This document shows positions 16,553 to 25,065 of a stretch of DNA of 64,000 nt, one piece after another. Position 1 is the stretch's first letter. Every line of letters begins with the position of its first letter. The position numbers and the translations under genes are program-made. The DNA lies in contig CAYZWT010000022.1 in the NCBI GenBank assembly GCA_964482225.1, positions 1 through 64,000 on the forward strand, in the 5' to 3' direction. The notes under the pieces are model-generated. The model was not told where the DNA came from. It saw only the letters and a program-made list of their open reading frames with translations, and searched no databases. This stretch comes from UBA1429 sp964482225. Lineage in GTDB: Bacteria; Chloroflexota; Anaerolineae; UBA1429.

Positions 16553-17572
16553 CTACAGCGCTGGATTCGTAGCGCCCTCCGGCGACCAGGCCTCCAGCAC
16601 GGCGAACAACTCGCCCACCGTCTCACAAGCCAGCAGCGGTGGACGCATCTGGCTTGCGCCTGGCAAGCCCTGGATATAGCGCACAATATGCTTGCGAAAG
16701 AGCACCACGCCCAACCGCTCGCCGTTGTAATCGGCCATCCAGAGGGCGTGGCGGCGAATGGTGGCCAGGCGCTCGGCCCAACCCACCTGGCCGATGGGCC
16801 GCCGCGCCATGATCCACGGGTTGCCGATGGCGCCCCGTCCGATCATCACCGCCTCGCAGCCGGTGGCCTCCTTGATGGCGTCAATGTCCTGCACGGTGCG
16901 CACATCGCCATTGGCCACCACCGGCACCGATACGGCCCGCTTGACCTCGGCGATGGCGCTCCAATCGGCGCGCCCGCCGTACTGCTGGGCGCGGGTGCGC
17001 CCGTGGACGGCGATCAGGGCCGCGCCGCTCTGCTCCAGGATGCGCGCCACATCCATATAGTTGCGGCTGGCCTCGTCCCAGCCCAGGCGAATCTTGGCCG
17101 TGACGGGCACCGGCAGCGCGTCCACCAGGCGGCGCATCAGCCGCCCGATCAGCGGCGGGTTGCGCAACAGCGCCGACCCGCGCCCGCCCGCCACCACCCG
17201 GCGCGCCGGGCAGCCCAGGTTCAGGTCTATGATGTCGGGGCGTTGCGCCAGCAACTGATCGGCGGCGGCCAGCAGCTCTTTCTCGCCCGCGCCCAGCAGT
17301 TGCAGCGCCACAGGGCGCTCGGCGTCGTCGAAATCGGCCAGTTGGGCCGTGCGCGGGCCGCCGTGTACCACGGCCAGATCGGTGATGCAGGCGGAATAGC
17401 TGATGGCAGAGCCCATCTCTCGGCAGATGGCCCGAAAGGGCAGATCCGAAAAGCCTGCCAGGGGCGCCAGAATCGTGTCGCCATAGATCGGGATGTCGCC
17501 GATCCGAAAGGTCGGCGATGGGCTCACAACGGGGCGCTCGCATAGCTGGCAGCCTGGTGGTGCGGCATACAT
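16553..17572 (-). CDS. dusB: tRNA-dihydrouridine synthase
   Basis: A 339-residue flavoenzyme reducing uridines in tRNA. The FMN-binding start TILAPLAGFSDLPFR, the catalytic cysteine C121 in LNLGCPARRV, TAKIRLGWDE with the FMN-contacting lysine, the VHGRTRAQQYGG motif and MIGRGAIGNPWI are all present. They identify the DusB-type bacterial group. An N-terminal extension of about 25 residues with two CxxC-like cysteines precedes the barrel. AGGAGAGG lies about 4 bases before the ATG. The AMMECR1 gene follows. Confidence 0.92.
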   Translation of the reverse strand: MYAAPPGCQLCERPVVSPSPTFRIGDIPIYGDTILAPLAGFSDLPFRAICREMGSAISYSACITDLAVVHGGPRTAQLADFDDAERPVALQLLGAGEKELLAAADQLLAQRPDIIDLNLGCPARRVVAGGRGSALLRNPPLIGRLMRRLVDALPVPVTAKIRLGWDEASRNYMDVARILEQSGAALIAVHGRTRAQQYGGRADWSAIAEVKRAVSVPVVANGDVRTVQDIDAIKEATGCEAVMIGRGAIGNPWIMARRPIGQVGWAERLATIRRHALWMADYNGERLGVVLFRKHIVRYIQGLPGASQMRPPLLACETVGELFAVLEAWSPEGATNPAL

Positions 17573-17668
17573 GTCGCCTCTCCTGGTGAATCGTCATAGC
17601 CAGTGTAGCCGTGGCCGCACGCGCGGTCAAACCATGCCAGGGTGAGGCCACTTTCGCCGCTAAAGGGT

Positions 17669-17697
17669 TTGACAGGGCGACGCGCGTTGGCTAGAAT
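17669..17697 (+). promoter_or_regulatory. promoter of DUF1015-serA operon
   Basis: TTGACA (17669-17674), exact 17-base spacer, TAGAAT (17692-17697). The transcript would carry a leader of about 140 nt before the ATG at 17843, long enough for post-transcriptional control, though I see no known riboswitch. Confidence 0.75.
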
Positions 17698-17842
17698 GGC
17701 GCCAGTTCGTTCGGCAACGAGCGGCGCGCCATGACGGCCGCCGAGGCAATAGCGCCCACTGCTCCAGCGTACGGCTCTTGAGCGGCGATTGAGAGCAGGC
17801 TTGGGCGTTTTGTTGTTCACACGCCACCCATGAGGAGCGGCC

Positions 17843-19123
17843 ATGCCCGAGATCAGAGCTTTTCGCGGTTTACGCTATGCGCCTGACCATTTGGCCGCCA
17901 AGACGCTGGCGCCGCCTTTTGACGTGATTGACGAAGCAGCCCGCCGGCGCTTGCTGGCCGGCTCGCCCTATAACGTGGTGCGCATTGACAAGGGCCCTCA
18001 GGGACACGGCGAGAGCTGGTATCGCGAGGCCGCCGAGCTCAAGGCCGAGTGGCTGGCAGCCGGAATCCTGCAACGGGATGAGACCCCGGCGTTGTATGGC
18101 TATCGCCAGGTGTTTGTGGTGGACGGCCAGGAACGCGAGCGGATCGGCTTGATCGCCGCCATGCGGCTCCAGCCCTGGGGCCGGGGCATCCATCCCCACG
18201 AGCGCACGCGCACCGGTGACCGCGCCGACCGCCTGATGCACATGCGCGCCCTGGGCGCCAACATGAGCCCCGTCTTTGGCCTCTATAGCGACCCCAAGGG
18301 CGAGACGGACCCCCTGCTCCGGGTTCCGAGCGACGCTCTGCTGCTGGAAGCCGAGATCGAAGGGGTGCGCCAGAGCTTTTGGCGCATCGGCGATGGCGAA
18401 ACCGTGGCGGCGCTGCAGGCCCTTCTGGCCCAGCGCGATATCGTCATCGCCGACGGGCACCATCGTTACGAGACCGCCCTGGCCTACCAGGCCGAGCGGC
18501 GCGCCGCCGAGGGCGACCCGGCCGGCACCCAACCCTACGATTATGTCATGATGTATCTGACCCGCGCCGAGGCCCCGGGCCTGGCGATCCTGCCCACCCA
18601 CCGCATCGTGCGCGGCGAGCAAGAGCTGGATCAAGAGAGCCTGCTCCACAGCCTGCACGCCGATTTCGAGCTGCGCCCCTTGTGGAACCGCGCCCTCTGG
18701 CAGCAGGCCCTGGCGCAAGCCGCGCGCGACAGCGTTGCCCTGGGATTGGCTCTGCCCGATATGGGCGCCTTTGTGCTGCGCCTGCGCGACCCGGATCGGC
18801 TGGCGGCCATAGCGCCCGAAGCGCCCCAAGAGCTGCGCCGCCTGGATGTCACCGTGCTGGAAAAGCTGCTTCTGGAGCCACTCATGGGCATCTCACCCCA
18901 GAGCCTGGCGGCGGGCGAGCGCGTCTCGTACAGCATCGATGCTGATGCAGCTATGGCCGCCGTAGCGGCCCACGAGGCGCAAGCGGCCATCCTGCTCAAC
19001 CCTACGACCGTTGATCAAGTGTGGCAGGCGGCCTGCCACGGCGTAACGATGCCCCAAAAGAGCACCTACTTTTACCCGAAGCTGTTGACGGGGCTGGTGT
19101 TTCACCCGCTCGTCGCCATGTGA
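17843..19123 (+). CDS. DUF1015 family protein
   Basis: A 426-residue conserved protein. It has the family-typical N-terminus IRAFRGLRYAPDHL, APPFDVID, YNVVRID and the central DGHHRYETALAY (about residue 208) that gives the family its active-site look. Function unknown. The gene is found beside serA in many bacteria, and here it precedes serA by 19 bases under one strong promoter. A role in serine or one-carbon metabolism is therefore inferred from context only. AGGAGCGGCC precedes the ATG. Confidence 0.9.
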   Translation: MPEIRAFRGLRYAPDHLAAKTLAPPFDVIDEAARRRLLAGSPYNVVRIDKGPQGHGESWYREAAELKAEWLAAGILQRDETPALYGYRQVFVVDGQERERIGLIAAMRLQPWGRGIHPHERTRTGDRADRLMHMRALGANMSPVFGLYSDPKGETDPLLRVPSDALLLEAEIEGVRQSFWRIGDGETVAALQALLAQRDIVIADGHHRYETALAYQAERRAAEGDPAGTQPYDYVMMYLTRAEAPGLAILPTHRIVRGEQELDQESLLHSLHADFELRPLWNRALWQQALAQAARDSVALGLALPDMGAFVLRLRDPDRLAAIAPEAPQELRRLDVTVLEKLLLEPLMGISPQSLAAGERVSYSIDADAAMAAVAAHEAQAAILLNPTTVDQVWQAACHGVTMPQKSTYFYPKLLTGLVFHPLVAM

Positions 19124-19142
19124 GCGCTCCTGGATAGGAGGC

Positions 19143-20744
19143 ATGATGAGGATTCTGGTCACCGAAACCATTGGCGCATCGGGCCTGCAGTTGCTGCAGG
19201 AGCATACCGATGTGGACCAGCGGCTCAAGCTGAGCCCCGCCGAGCTGCTGGAGATCATCGGCCAGTACGATGGGCTGGTGGTGCGTAGCAGCACCCAGGT
19301 CACCGCCGAGCTGCTGCAAGCCGGCGAGCGCCTGCGGGTGGTCGGGCGGGCCGGCACCGGCGTGGACAATATCGATGTGGACGCCGCTACCGAACGCGGC
19401 ATCCTTGTGGTGAACGCGCCCGCCGGCAACAGCAACGCCGTGGCGGAGCACACCATCGCCTTGATTCTCGCGTTGGCGCGACGCCTCTTTCCAGCGGTGA
19501 GCGCCCTCAAGGCGGGCCGTTGGGAAAAGAGCCACCTGCAGGGCATCGAGGTGCGCGGCAAGGTGCTGGGGCTGGTGGGCCTGGGCCGCATCGGACGCAT
19601 GGTGGCCTCCAAGGCCAGGGCGCTGGAGATGCGGGTGATGGCCTTTGACCCGTATGTGGCCCCGGGGGGCGCCGCCTCCCTGGGGGTACAACTGGTCTCA
19701 TTGGAGGAGCTGCTCTCCACTGCCGATTTCATCTCGATCCATACCCCGCTGACGCCGACCACGCACTGGATGATCGGGGCCGAGCAGTTGGCGCTGATCA
19801 AGCCCGAGGCGTTCCTCATCAACTGCGCCCGAGGCGGGCTGATTGACGAGCGCGCCTTGTGTGAGGCGCTGGCCGCCGGCAAGTTGGCGGGCGCGGGGCT
19901 GGATGTGTTCGAGCAAGAGCCCGTCTGCGACCAGGATTTGGTGTCGCTGCCCAACGTCATCGCCACGCCCCACGTGGGCGCCTCCACCGCCGAAGCGCAG
20001 GAGAACGTGTCGCTGGATGTGGCCCGGGCCATCGTGGACTATGCGGAGGGTCGCTTCCCCGAGACGCCGGTGAACGTGCCCTATCTGGCGCCCCAGGCCG
20101 CCGAGTACCTGTTGCCGTACATTGATCTGGCCGACCGCATGGGCAGTTTTTTCGTCCAGTGGCGCGCGCGCATCTCGGGGCCCATCGAGCTGACCTATAC
20201 GGGCGAGCTGTGCGACTATGATACCCGCGTGCTGACTTCGGCCTTTCTGGCGGGGCTGCTGCGGCCCGTGACGGCCGAGCCCGTCAACGTCGTCAATGCT
20301 CGGCACATTGCCGCCCAATCGGGGTTGGAGGTATCAGAGACCTGCCTGGCGCGCCCGGATCGCCACGGCAGCCTGATCTCGGCCAGCATGGTGAACGGCG
20401 ACGAGCCCCGAGACATTGCGGGATCCGTCATCAACCAGGAGCCCCACTTGACCCAGTTGGATGGACAGAGCATGACCTGCGTGCTGCAGGGCCACATGCT
20501 GGTGGATGAGCACCACGACCGTCCGGGCATCGTGGGCAACTTGGGCCAGCTCTTGGGTGCGCGCAATGTCAATATCTCTTTCGCGCAACTGGGCCGGGCC
20601 CGGCGCGGCGGCCAGGCGATCCTGATCCTGGGGCTGGACGAGGCATTGCCAAAAGCTGTGCTGCCCGAGATTCTGAATCTGCCCAACATCGTACGGGCGC
20701 GCGCCGTAGCGTTGCCTCTGCTGCCCGGGTTCGACGAACGCTAA
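19143..20744 (+). CDS. serA: D-3-phosphoglycerate dehydrogenase
   Basis: A 533-residue long-form enzyme catalysing the first step of serine synthesis, 3-phosphoglycerate to 3-phosphohydroxypyruvate with NAD. The NAD-binding GLVGLGRIGR (about 143-152) and catalytic R230 (NCARGGLIDE), E259 (DVFEQEP) and H277 (TPHVGAST) are intact. The C-terminal part contains the intervening ASB-type domain and an ACT domain (about 455-530, LVDEHHDRPGIVGNLGQLL) expected to sense serine. AGGAGG stands before paired ATG codons. A strong terminator follows. Confidence 0.96.
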   Translation: MMRILVTETIGASGLQLLQEHTDVDQRLKLSPAELLEIIGQYDGLVVRSSTQVTAELLQAGERLRVVGRAGTGVDNIDVDAATERGILVVNAPAGNSNAVAEHTIALILALARRLFPAVSALKAGRWEKSHLQGIEVRGKVLGLVGLGRIGRMVASKARALEMRVMAFDPYVAPGGAASLGVQLVSLEELLSTADFISIHTPLTPTTHWMIGAEQLALIKPEAFLINCARGGLIDERALCEALAAGKLAGAGLDVFEQEPVCDQDLVSLPNVIATPHVGASTAEAQENVSLDVARAIVDYAEGRFPETPVNVPYLAPQAAEYLLPYIDLADRMGSFFVQWRARISGPIELTYTGELCDYDTRVLTSAFLAGLLRPVTAEPVNVVNARHIAAQSGLEVSETCLARPDRHGSLISASMVNGDEPRDIAGSVINQEPHLTQLDGQSMTCVLQGHMLVDEHHDRPGIVGNLGQLLGARNVNISFAQLGRARRGGQAILILGLDEALPKAVLPEILNLPNIVRARAVALPLLPGFDER

Positions 20745-20761
20745 ACGAAGCGCGATAGAGC

Positions 20762-20796
20762 AACGGGCGGCCCTCACGAGAGAGCCGCCCGTTTTT
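20762..20796 (+). terminator. rho-independent terminator after serA
   Basis: AACGGGCGGC (20762-20771) pairs perfectly with GCCGCCCGTT (20784-20793), with T-run 20792-20796. It lies 18 bases after the serA stop and close to the convergent nitroreductase gene. Confidence 0.92.
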
Positions 20797-20814
20797 GTGT
20801 GCCAATCGCCGCCC

Positions 20815-21339
20815 TTACCACCGATCCCGATGCACCCGTTCCTCATCGTACTGGGTGCGGGGCTCCTTTTCCTCGGCCCCGTGGCCGATGGCGATATAGC
20901 AGAAAGGGATTACGTCCTCAGGGATGCCCAGCATCTCGCGGGCCTCGCGCACCCGCTCCTGTACCGGGTGCACGCCGCACCAGACGCTGCCCAACCCCAA
21001 GGCCGTGGCCGCCAGCAACAGGTTCTCCGTCGCCGCCGAAAGGTCTTGGATCCAGAAATCGGGGCGATCGGCGAAGCTGAGGCTGGGCTGGCCGCAGGGC
21101 ACGATGCAAACCGGCGCCTGGCGCACCATCTTGGCGTGGGGGTGGGAGGCGGCGATCTGCTCGCGCAGCGCCTGGTCGCGCACGACGACGAAATGCCAGG
21201 GCTTGCGGTTGCCCGCCGAGGGCGCCGCCATGGCGGCTTCCAGCAGCAGCGTCACCTGCTCCTCCGCCACGGGGTCGCCGGTGTATTGGCGGATGCTGCG
21301 CCGCGCGAACAGGTTCTCGATGGTCAGCCTGGGGGACAT
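20815..21339 (-). CDS. nitroreductase family protein
   Basis: A 174-residue FMN-dependent oxidoreductase. The family start FARRSIRQYTGDPV, AAPSAGNRKPWHFVVV (about residues 38-53), GLGSVWCGVHP and the C-terminal CYIAIGHGAEEKEPRT are all visible. It may reduce nitro compounds, quinones or flavins; substrate not readable. I start at the ATG at 21339, which has GAGAGGAG about 9 bases upstream, not at an in-frame codon at 21438. It could be the last gene behind the four-carbon acid sugar genes, but the 104-base gap leaves that open. Confidence 0.9.
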   Translation of the reverse strand: MSPRLTIENLFARRSIRQYTGDPVAEEQVTLLLEAAMAAPSAGNRKPWHFVVVRDQALREQIAASHPHAKMVRQAPVCIVPCGQPSLSFADRPDFWIQDLSAATENLLLAATALGLGSVWCGVHPVQERVREAREMLGIPEDVIPFCYIAIGHGAEEKEPRTQYDEERVHRDRW

Positions 21340-21443
21340 GGTACAACTCCTCTCGATGTCGCCGGATACAGGGATGCCCAAAGCATAGCCCAGGGCGCGC
21401 GGCTCTGTCAAGGCTGCCCGCCGGGCGCTTGCCCGCATGGCGT

Positions 21444-22448
21444 CTAGCGTTTGCCCGAGGCCAGCTCGACGGCGGCGCGCATGGCGGCGATCAGGCTGGT
21501 GGCATAGGCCGTGCCTTTGCCCGCCTTGCCAAAGTTGGTGCCGTGATCCACCGATGTGCGGATGATCGGCAACCCCAGGGTGATGTTGACCCCCTCGGCA
21601 AAGCCGATCAGCTTGGTGGGAATATGGCCCTGGTCGTGGTACATGGCCACCACGGCATCGAACGCCCCGTGTTCGGCCATCAGATAGAACACGGTATCGG
21701 GCGGCACGGGGATCGGGTGGACGTTGAACCCCTCGGCGCGGGCCCGCTCGATGGCGGGGCCGATCTCGCGGATCTCCTCATCGCCAAACAGGCCCCCCTC
21801 GCCCGAGTGCGGGTTCAGCCCGGCCACGGCCAGGCGCGGGTTCTCGATCCCGATCTGCCGGAGGGCCGCATCGGTCAGGCGGATGACCGCCAGGATGCGC
21901 TCCGCCTTGGCCCGCTCGATGGCCTGGCGCAATGAGCAGTGGGTGCTGACATGGGTGACGCAGAAATCGCCCGCCGCCAGCATCATGGTGACGCCCTTGA
22001 CCCCACAGCGCTCGGCCAGCAACTCGGTGTGGCCATCGTGATGGTGCCCGGCCAGGTTGAGCGCCTCTTTGTTCAACGCCGATGTCACCACGGCATCGAT
22101 CTCACCCGCCAGGGCCAGATCCACCCCTGCAATGACGCAATCATAGGCCACCTGCCCTGCCTTGGCCTGCACCTGGGCAAAGACGACATCGCTCAGGTCC
22201 TGGTCGGTGGCCTGGAGCACATCCAGGGTATCGGGCGCAAAAGCAGCCTCGCTCACCTGTCGGATGGGGCGCACCGCCCCCGCCATGCCGGTGATGGCAA
22301 ATGCCTGGCGCATCCAATCCGCATCGCCCAACACCACCATGCGGGCCATGCGCTGCACATCCGGATCGGCCCAAGCCTTGACAATGATCTCGGATCCGCT
22401 GCCGCTGGGGTCGCCCATGGTCACGCCCAAGATAGGTCTATCGTCCAT
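21444..22448 (-). CDS. pdxA2: PdxA-family 4-phosphate dehydrogenase, probably PdxA2 type
   Basis: A 334-residue metal- and NAD-dependent dehydrogenase. Family motifs are GVTMGDPSGSGSEI, TSALNKEALNLAGHHHDGHTE (metal and substrate histidines), NPHSGEGGLFGDEE, AMYHDQGHIPTKL and RTSVDHGTNFGKAG. PdxA makes the vitamin B6 precursor, while the PdxA2 branch oxidises 4-phospho-D-threonate or -erythronate to dihydroxyacetone phosphate. The gene lies just downstream of a four-carbon acid sugar kinase, which favours the PdxA2 catabolic role (family knowledge plus context). Confidence 0.85.
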   Translation of the reverse strand: MDDRPILGVTMGDPSGSGSEIIVKAWADPDVQRMARMVVLGDADWMRQAFAITGMAGAVRPIRQVSEAAFAPDTLDVLQATDQDLSDVVFAQVQAKAGQVAYDCVIAGVDLALAGEIDAVVTSALNKEALNLAGHHHDGHTELLAERCGVKGVTMMLAAGDFCVTHVSTHCSLRQAIERAKAERILAVIRLTDAALRQIGIENPRLAVAGLNPHSGEGGLFGDEEIREIGPAIERARAEGFNVHPIPVPPDTVFYLMAEHGAFDAVVAMYHDQGHIPTKLIGFAEGVNITLGLPIIRTSVDHGTNFGKAGKGTAYATSLIAAMRAAVELASGKR

Positions 22449-22511
22449 CGTTCCATCCCTCTGTTGTACCTGGGTTGTTATGTCTATACCGAAAATGGGG
22501 ACTCACTCTGT

Positions 22512-22575
22512 GGGCGGCCACGGGGGGCCGCCCCTACGCGATGCGTTCTGTAGGGGCAGGCCCCTGTGCCTGCCC
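22512..22575. repeat. paired GC-rich dyads in the dtnK-pdxA2 gap
   Basis: Two inverted repeats in tandem: GGGCGGCC (22512-22519) with GGCCGCCC (22526-22533), and GGGCAGGC (22554-22561) with GCCTGCCC (22568-22575). The sequence style (G-rich dyads flanking TACG/TAGGGG) is that of dispersed intergenic repeats seen in Chloroflexota. They lie within the transcript if the two genes are cotranscribed. Confidence 0.7.
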
Positions 22576-22634
22576 TCAATGCGCCTCGCTGCACCCCATT
22601 ATCATCGCTTGTGGTGCGCTATGCGCATGGGCAT

Positions 22635-23897
22635 CTAGACCGTCTCTCGTTGGTCGCGCTGCCGCACCTGGGCGAACCAACGCTGCACATCCAGCAACGC
22701 ATCGTCGGTGCCAAAGCCCCCGGCCTTGGTGGCGGCGGGCAGGCCATCACACAGCCCGCCGATGAGCTGCGCGCCTGGCAACCCCGGCTGGATCTGGGCC
22801 AGGATGCGCAAAGCGCGGACGCCCAACTGCTGGCAGAGGGCGATGGCCACGTCGCCGCCTGTCATAAAGAGGCCGCCCAGTAGCTGCTGTTGGGCAGCCG
22901 CCAGCGCGGCCCGGGCCAGGATGCGCGTGATGCGCGGCCCGCCGCCGGGCAGCAGCGGCGCCGTGCTCGCCTCCAGGAGCGTGTCACGTCCCTGCCCCAA
23001 TGCTTCACACACAGCCCCGGCCAGCCGCGTGGCCTCGCGGTCCTCATCATAGCTCCCCAGCGCGTCCAGCATGATCCGTGGCTCCCCTGCTGCCGCCAGA
23101 TGCTCCACCTGCCGCAGGGTGGCCGGATTGCGGCTGCCGCACACAAACAGGGCAGGCCGATCCAGCGGCGGCCAACTCTCCGGCGTCACAGGCTCGACAT
23201 CCTCGGCAAGCAGGGCTGCCCAAGGCCGGGCCAGCCCCGCCGAGCCGCAGGGCACCCAGCGCGGCCCCAGGGTGTGCAGCGCTTGTGCAATGTGGGCCAG
23301 ATCGGCATCCGACGCGGCATCCACCACGACGATGCGCGCCGCCTGCCGGCGCAGCTCCGACGCCACGGCCTGGGCGCCCTGGGCCACGATGCTGTGTTCC
23401 ACCAGCCCTACTTCCATGCCCGCCTGCTGCATCAGCAGCGTGGGGACATGGGATTCCCGCATGGGCCAACGAGGATCGTCGCGAAACTCGGTGAGGGCCA
23501 AGGGGCGATCGTGGACGAGCTGCACACCGCCCAGCGTGGTGCGCCCCCCCTGGGGAAAGGCGGGCGCCACGACGATAGCGCGCACGGCCGCCAGCACCGC
23601 CAGGACGCGCAGTTCGTAGCCGACGTTGCCGCGCAGCGTCGAATCTATCTTTTTATAGATGAGGCGTTCGCCCACCAGAGGTAGCAGCTCCTGCAAACGC
23701 CGAACCGCTTGCGAGGGCGGCAGTTCCCGGCTCTCGGTGGTATAGACCAGGGTGCGCGCGGCCACCGTCGCCCCGCGCTCCATCATCACGACGGCATCCA
23801 ACCCTTGTTGGGCGAACTGGAGCCCGCTATCCATAGCGCCGGTCAGGTCGTCGGCGATCAAGGCCACAGCCTGTGCGCCCTCGGGGAGGCTGGTCAT
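22635..23897 (-). CDS. dtnK: four-carbon acid sugar kinase (DUF1537, DtnK/OtnK-like)
   Basis: A 420-residue kinase of the DUF1537 family, which phosphorylates four-carbon sugar acids such as D-threonate, D-erythronate or 3-oxo-tetronates. The N-terminal substrate domain begins LIADDLTGAMDSGLQFA and contains KKIDSTLRGNVGYEL; the C-terminal nucleotide domain has FMTGGDVA and KAGGFGT near the end. Together with the downstream PdxA-like enzyme it would feed four-carbon acid sugars to dihydroxyacetone phosphate. Exact stereochemistry cannot be told, so the symbol is by context. Confidence 0.85.
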   Translation of the reverse strand: MTSLPEGAQAVALIADDLTGAMDSGLQFAQQGLDAVVMMERGATVAARTLVYTTESRELPPSQAVRRLQELLPLVGERLIYKKIDSTLRGNVGYELRVLAVLAAVRAIVVAPAFPQGGRTTLGGVQLVHDRPLALTEFRDDPRWPMRESHVPTLLMQQAGMEVGLVEHSIVAQGAQAVASELRRQAARIVVVDAASDADLAHIAQALHTLGPRWVPCGSAGLARPWAALLAEDVEPVTPESWPPLDRPALFVCGSRNPATLRQVEHLAAAGEPRIMLDALGSYDEDREATRLAGAVCEALGQGRDTLLEASTAPLLPGGGPRITRILARAALAAAQQQLLGGLFMTGGDVAIALCQQLGVRALRILAQIQPGLPGAQLIGGLCDGLPAATKAGGFGTDDALLDVQRWFAQVRQRDQRETV

Positions 23898-23938
23898 CGG
23901 TTACCCACCCGCCGGACGCCCTTGTGGCGCCATTGTGG

Positions 23939-23967
23939 TTGAGTTCCGCCTTGCAGCATGCTATACT
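23939..23967 (+). promoter_or_regulatory. promoter of small membrane protein gene
   Basis: TTGAGT (23939-23944), 17-base spacer, TATACT (23962-23967) with upstream TG-C, giving the same extended -10 TGCTATACT as ssrA. Confidence 0.7.
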
Positions 23968-24030
23968 CACCGTGCTGTTCCTGCGGTGGCAAGGGGCCAT
24001 CGCGACAAGGGCATAAAAGAGGAGGGCCTG

Positions 24031-24393
24031 ATGAAAAAGTTTGGCGCGCTACGTTTTGTGGCATCCTTTTACCGTGTGCTGGCCTGGATCGTGCTTGTGG
24101 GCGGTGTCTTGTTCGGTCTGGCGACGATGGTCATGGGCGCCCTGGGCATGCGTGCGTTGGTTTCCCGCATGGGGCCGCGCACCGGCGCAATCGGCACCGT
24201 CGAAGCGGTCATTGTCGGGCTTCTCATCATGCTAGGCGCTCTGTTGTACTTTGTCGTGCTCTATGCAACATCCGACGGCATCCACGTGGCGCTCTCCATC
24301 GAAGAGAACACCCGTGACATGGCCACGTATCTCAAGGGAGCAACTAGCGCGCCCACATCCACAACCTGGGAGCGCCCTCCGGCGGACGAATAG
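24031..24393 (+). CDS. small membrane protein, unknown function
   Basis: A 120-residue protein with two hydrophobic segments, about residues 14-38 (VLAWIVLVGGVLFGLATMVM) and 58-82, and a soluble polar C-terminus of about 38 residues. The start MKKFGALRFV is chosen from GGAGGG about 5 bases before the ATG; the frame is open further upstream but that part is the divergent promoter region. I do not recognise a family. It is monocistronic and converges on the pyruvate-kinase-C-like gene. Confidence 0.75.
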   Translation: MKKFGALRFVASFYRVLAWIVLVGGVLFGLATMVMGALGMRALVSRMGPRTGAIGTVEAVIVGLLIMLGALLYFVVLYATSDGIHVALSIEENTRDMATYLKGATSAPTSTTWERPPADE

Positions 24394-24408
24394 CCTCGCG
24401 GGAGACGC

Positions 24409-24993
24409 TCAGCGCCAGGCGCGCGGCTTGCACAGAATCTCGAGCACGCGCAGATCAAAGAAGTCCTGGGCGTTGGCCGAAAGGAGCACGGCAGCGGTAT
24501 CGGCCCCACGGCCTGATCCACCGATGGCGATGATCTCTTCGCCTGCGGGGATCAGGCCGGCATCGGCTGCCATGACGGTGATCTCGCAGGCTACTTTCAT
24601 ACCTTGCCCAAAGCTACGCAGGGTAAAGGCGATGATCTCATCCAACTGATAGGTGCCCAGCTTGCGGCGTACGGCGCGGTTGACGCCACCCAACGCGTGT
24701 TGGCACGTCAGGATCTCGCCGCCGCCTTGCAGGATCGCCTCACGGTGCTCGGGCAAGAGCTCCTGCGTATTGGGCTCGCCAAAGCCGGCGGAATGGGTGA
24801 CGGCCACAACATGCGGCCCCTGCCCCGCCAGTCTGGCAACGAGCTTGGCCGCCGTGGCGCCTGTGGTCGTGGCTACGGCGATATGCCGGCTGCCTAGCTG
24901 GGCAGCGCGCAGGGCAGCCAGTTCCAGCGTGCGCTCCGTATTGTCCGGCCCGGCCTGATCAAAGTAGGTGCATTGGATGCATCGTTCCGGCAC
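24409..24993 (-). CDS. pyruvate kinase C-terminal-domain-like protein
   Basis: A 194-residue protein made only of a domain resembling the alpha/beta C-terminal domain of pyruvate kinase (PF02887 type). It contains ATTTGATAAKLVARL and AVTHSAGFGEP, and ends in AIGGSGRGADTAAVLLSANA. There is no kinase barrel, so it is not pyruvate kinase; these stand-alone proteins have no settled function. I start at a GTG at 24993, with a strong AGGAGGT 5 bases upstream; a longer frame to 25053 lacks such a site. The N-terminal CIQCTYF has a CxxC. It follows the ttcA-like gene by 72 bases. Confidence 0.8.
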   Translation of the reverse strand: MPERCIQCTYFDQAGPDNTERTLELAALRAAQLGSRHIAVATTTGATAAKLVARLAGQGPHVVAVTHSAGFGEPNTQELLPEHREAILQGGGEILTCQHALGGVNRAVRRKLGTYQLDEIIAFTLRSFGQGMKVACEITVMAADAGLIPAGEEIIAIGGSGRGADTAAVLLSANAQDFFDLRVLEILCKPRAWR

Positions 24994-25065
24994 GGCAACC
25001 TCCTGTTTGTGCAGCTCCCTAACGGCCCGGCGCATCTGCCTGGGCCGATGCAAACTCGCGTGGCC

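Noticed and set aside
17731..17781. A 16-codon leader peptide frame in the DUF1015-serA leader
   Set aside because: No ribosome site and no run of serine or related codons; no alternative hairpin pair with T-run found, so attenuation is unsupported.
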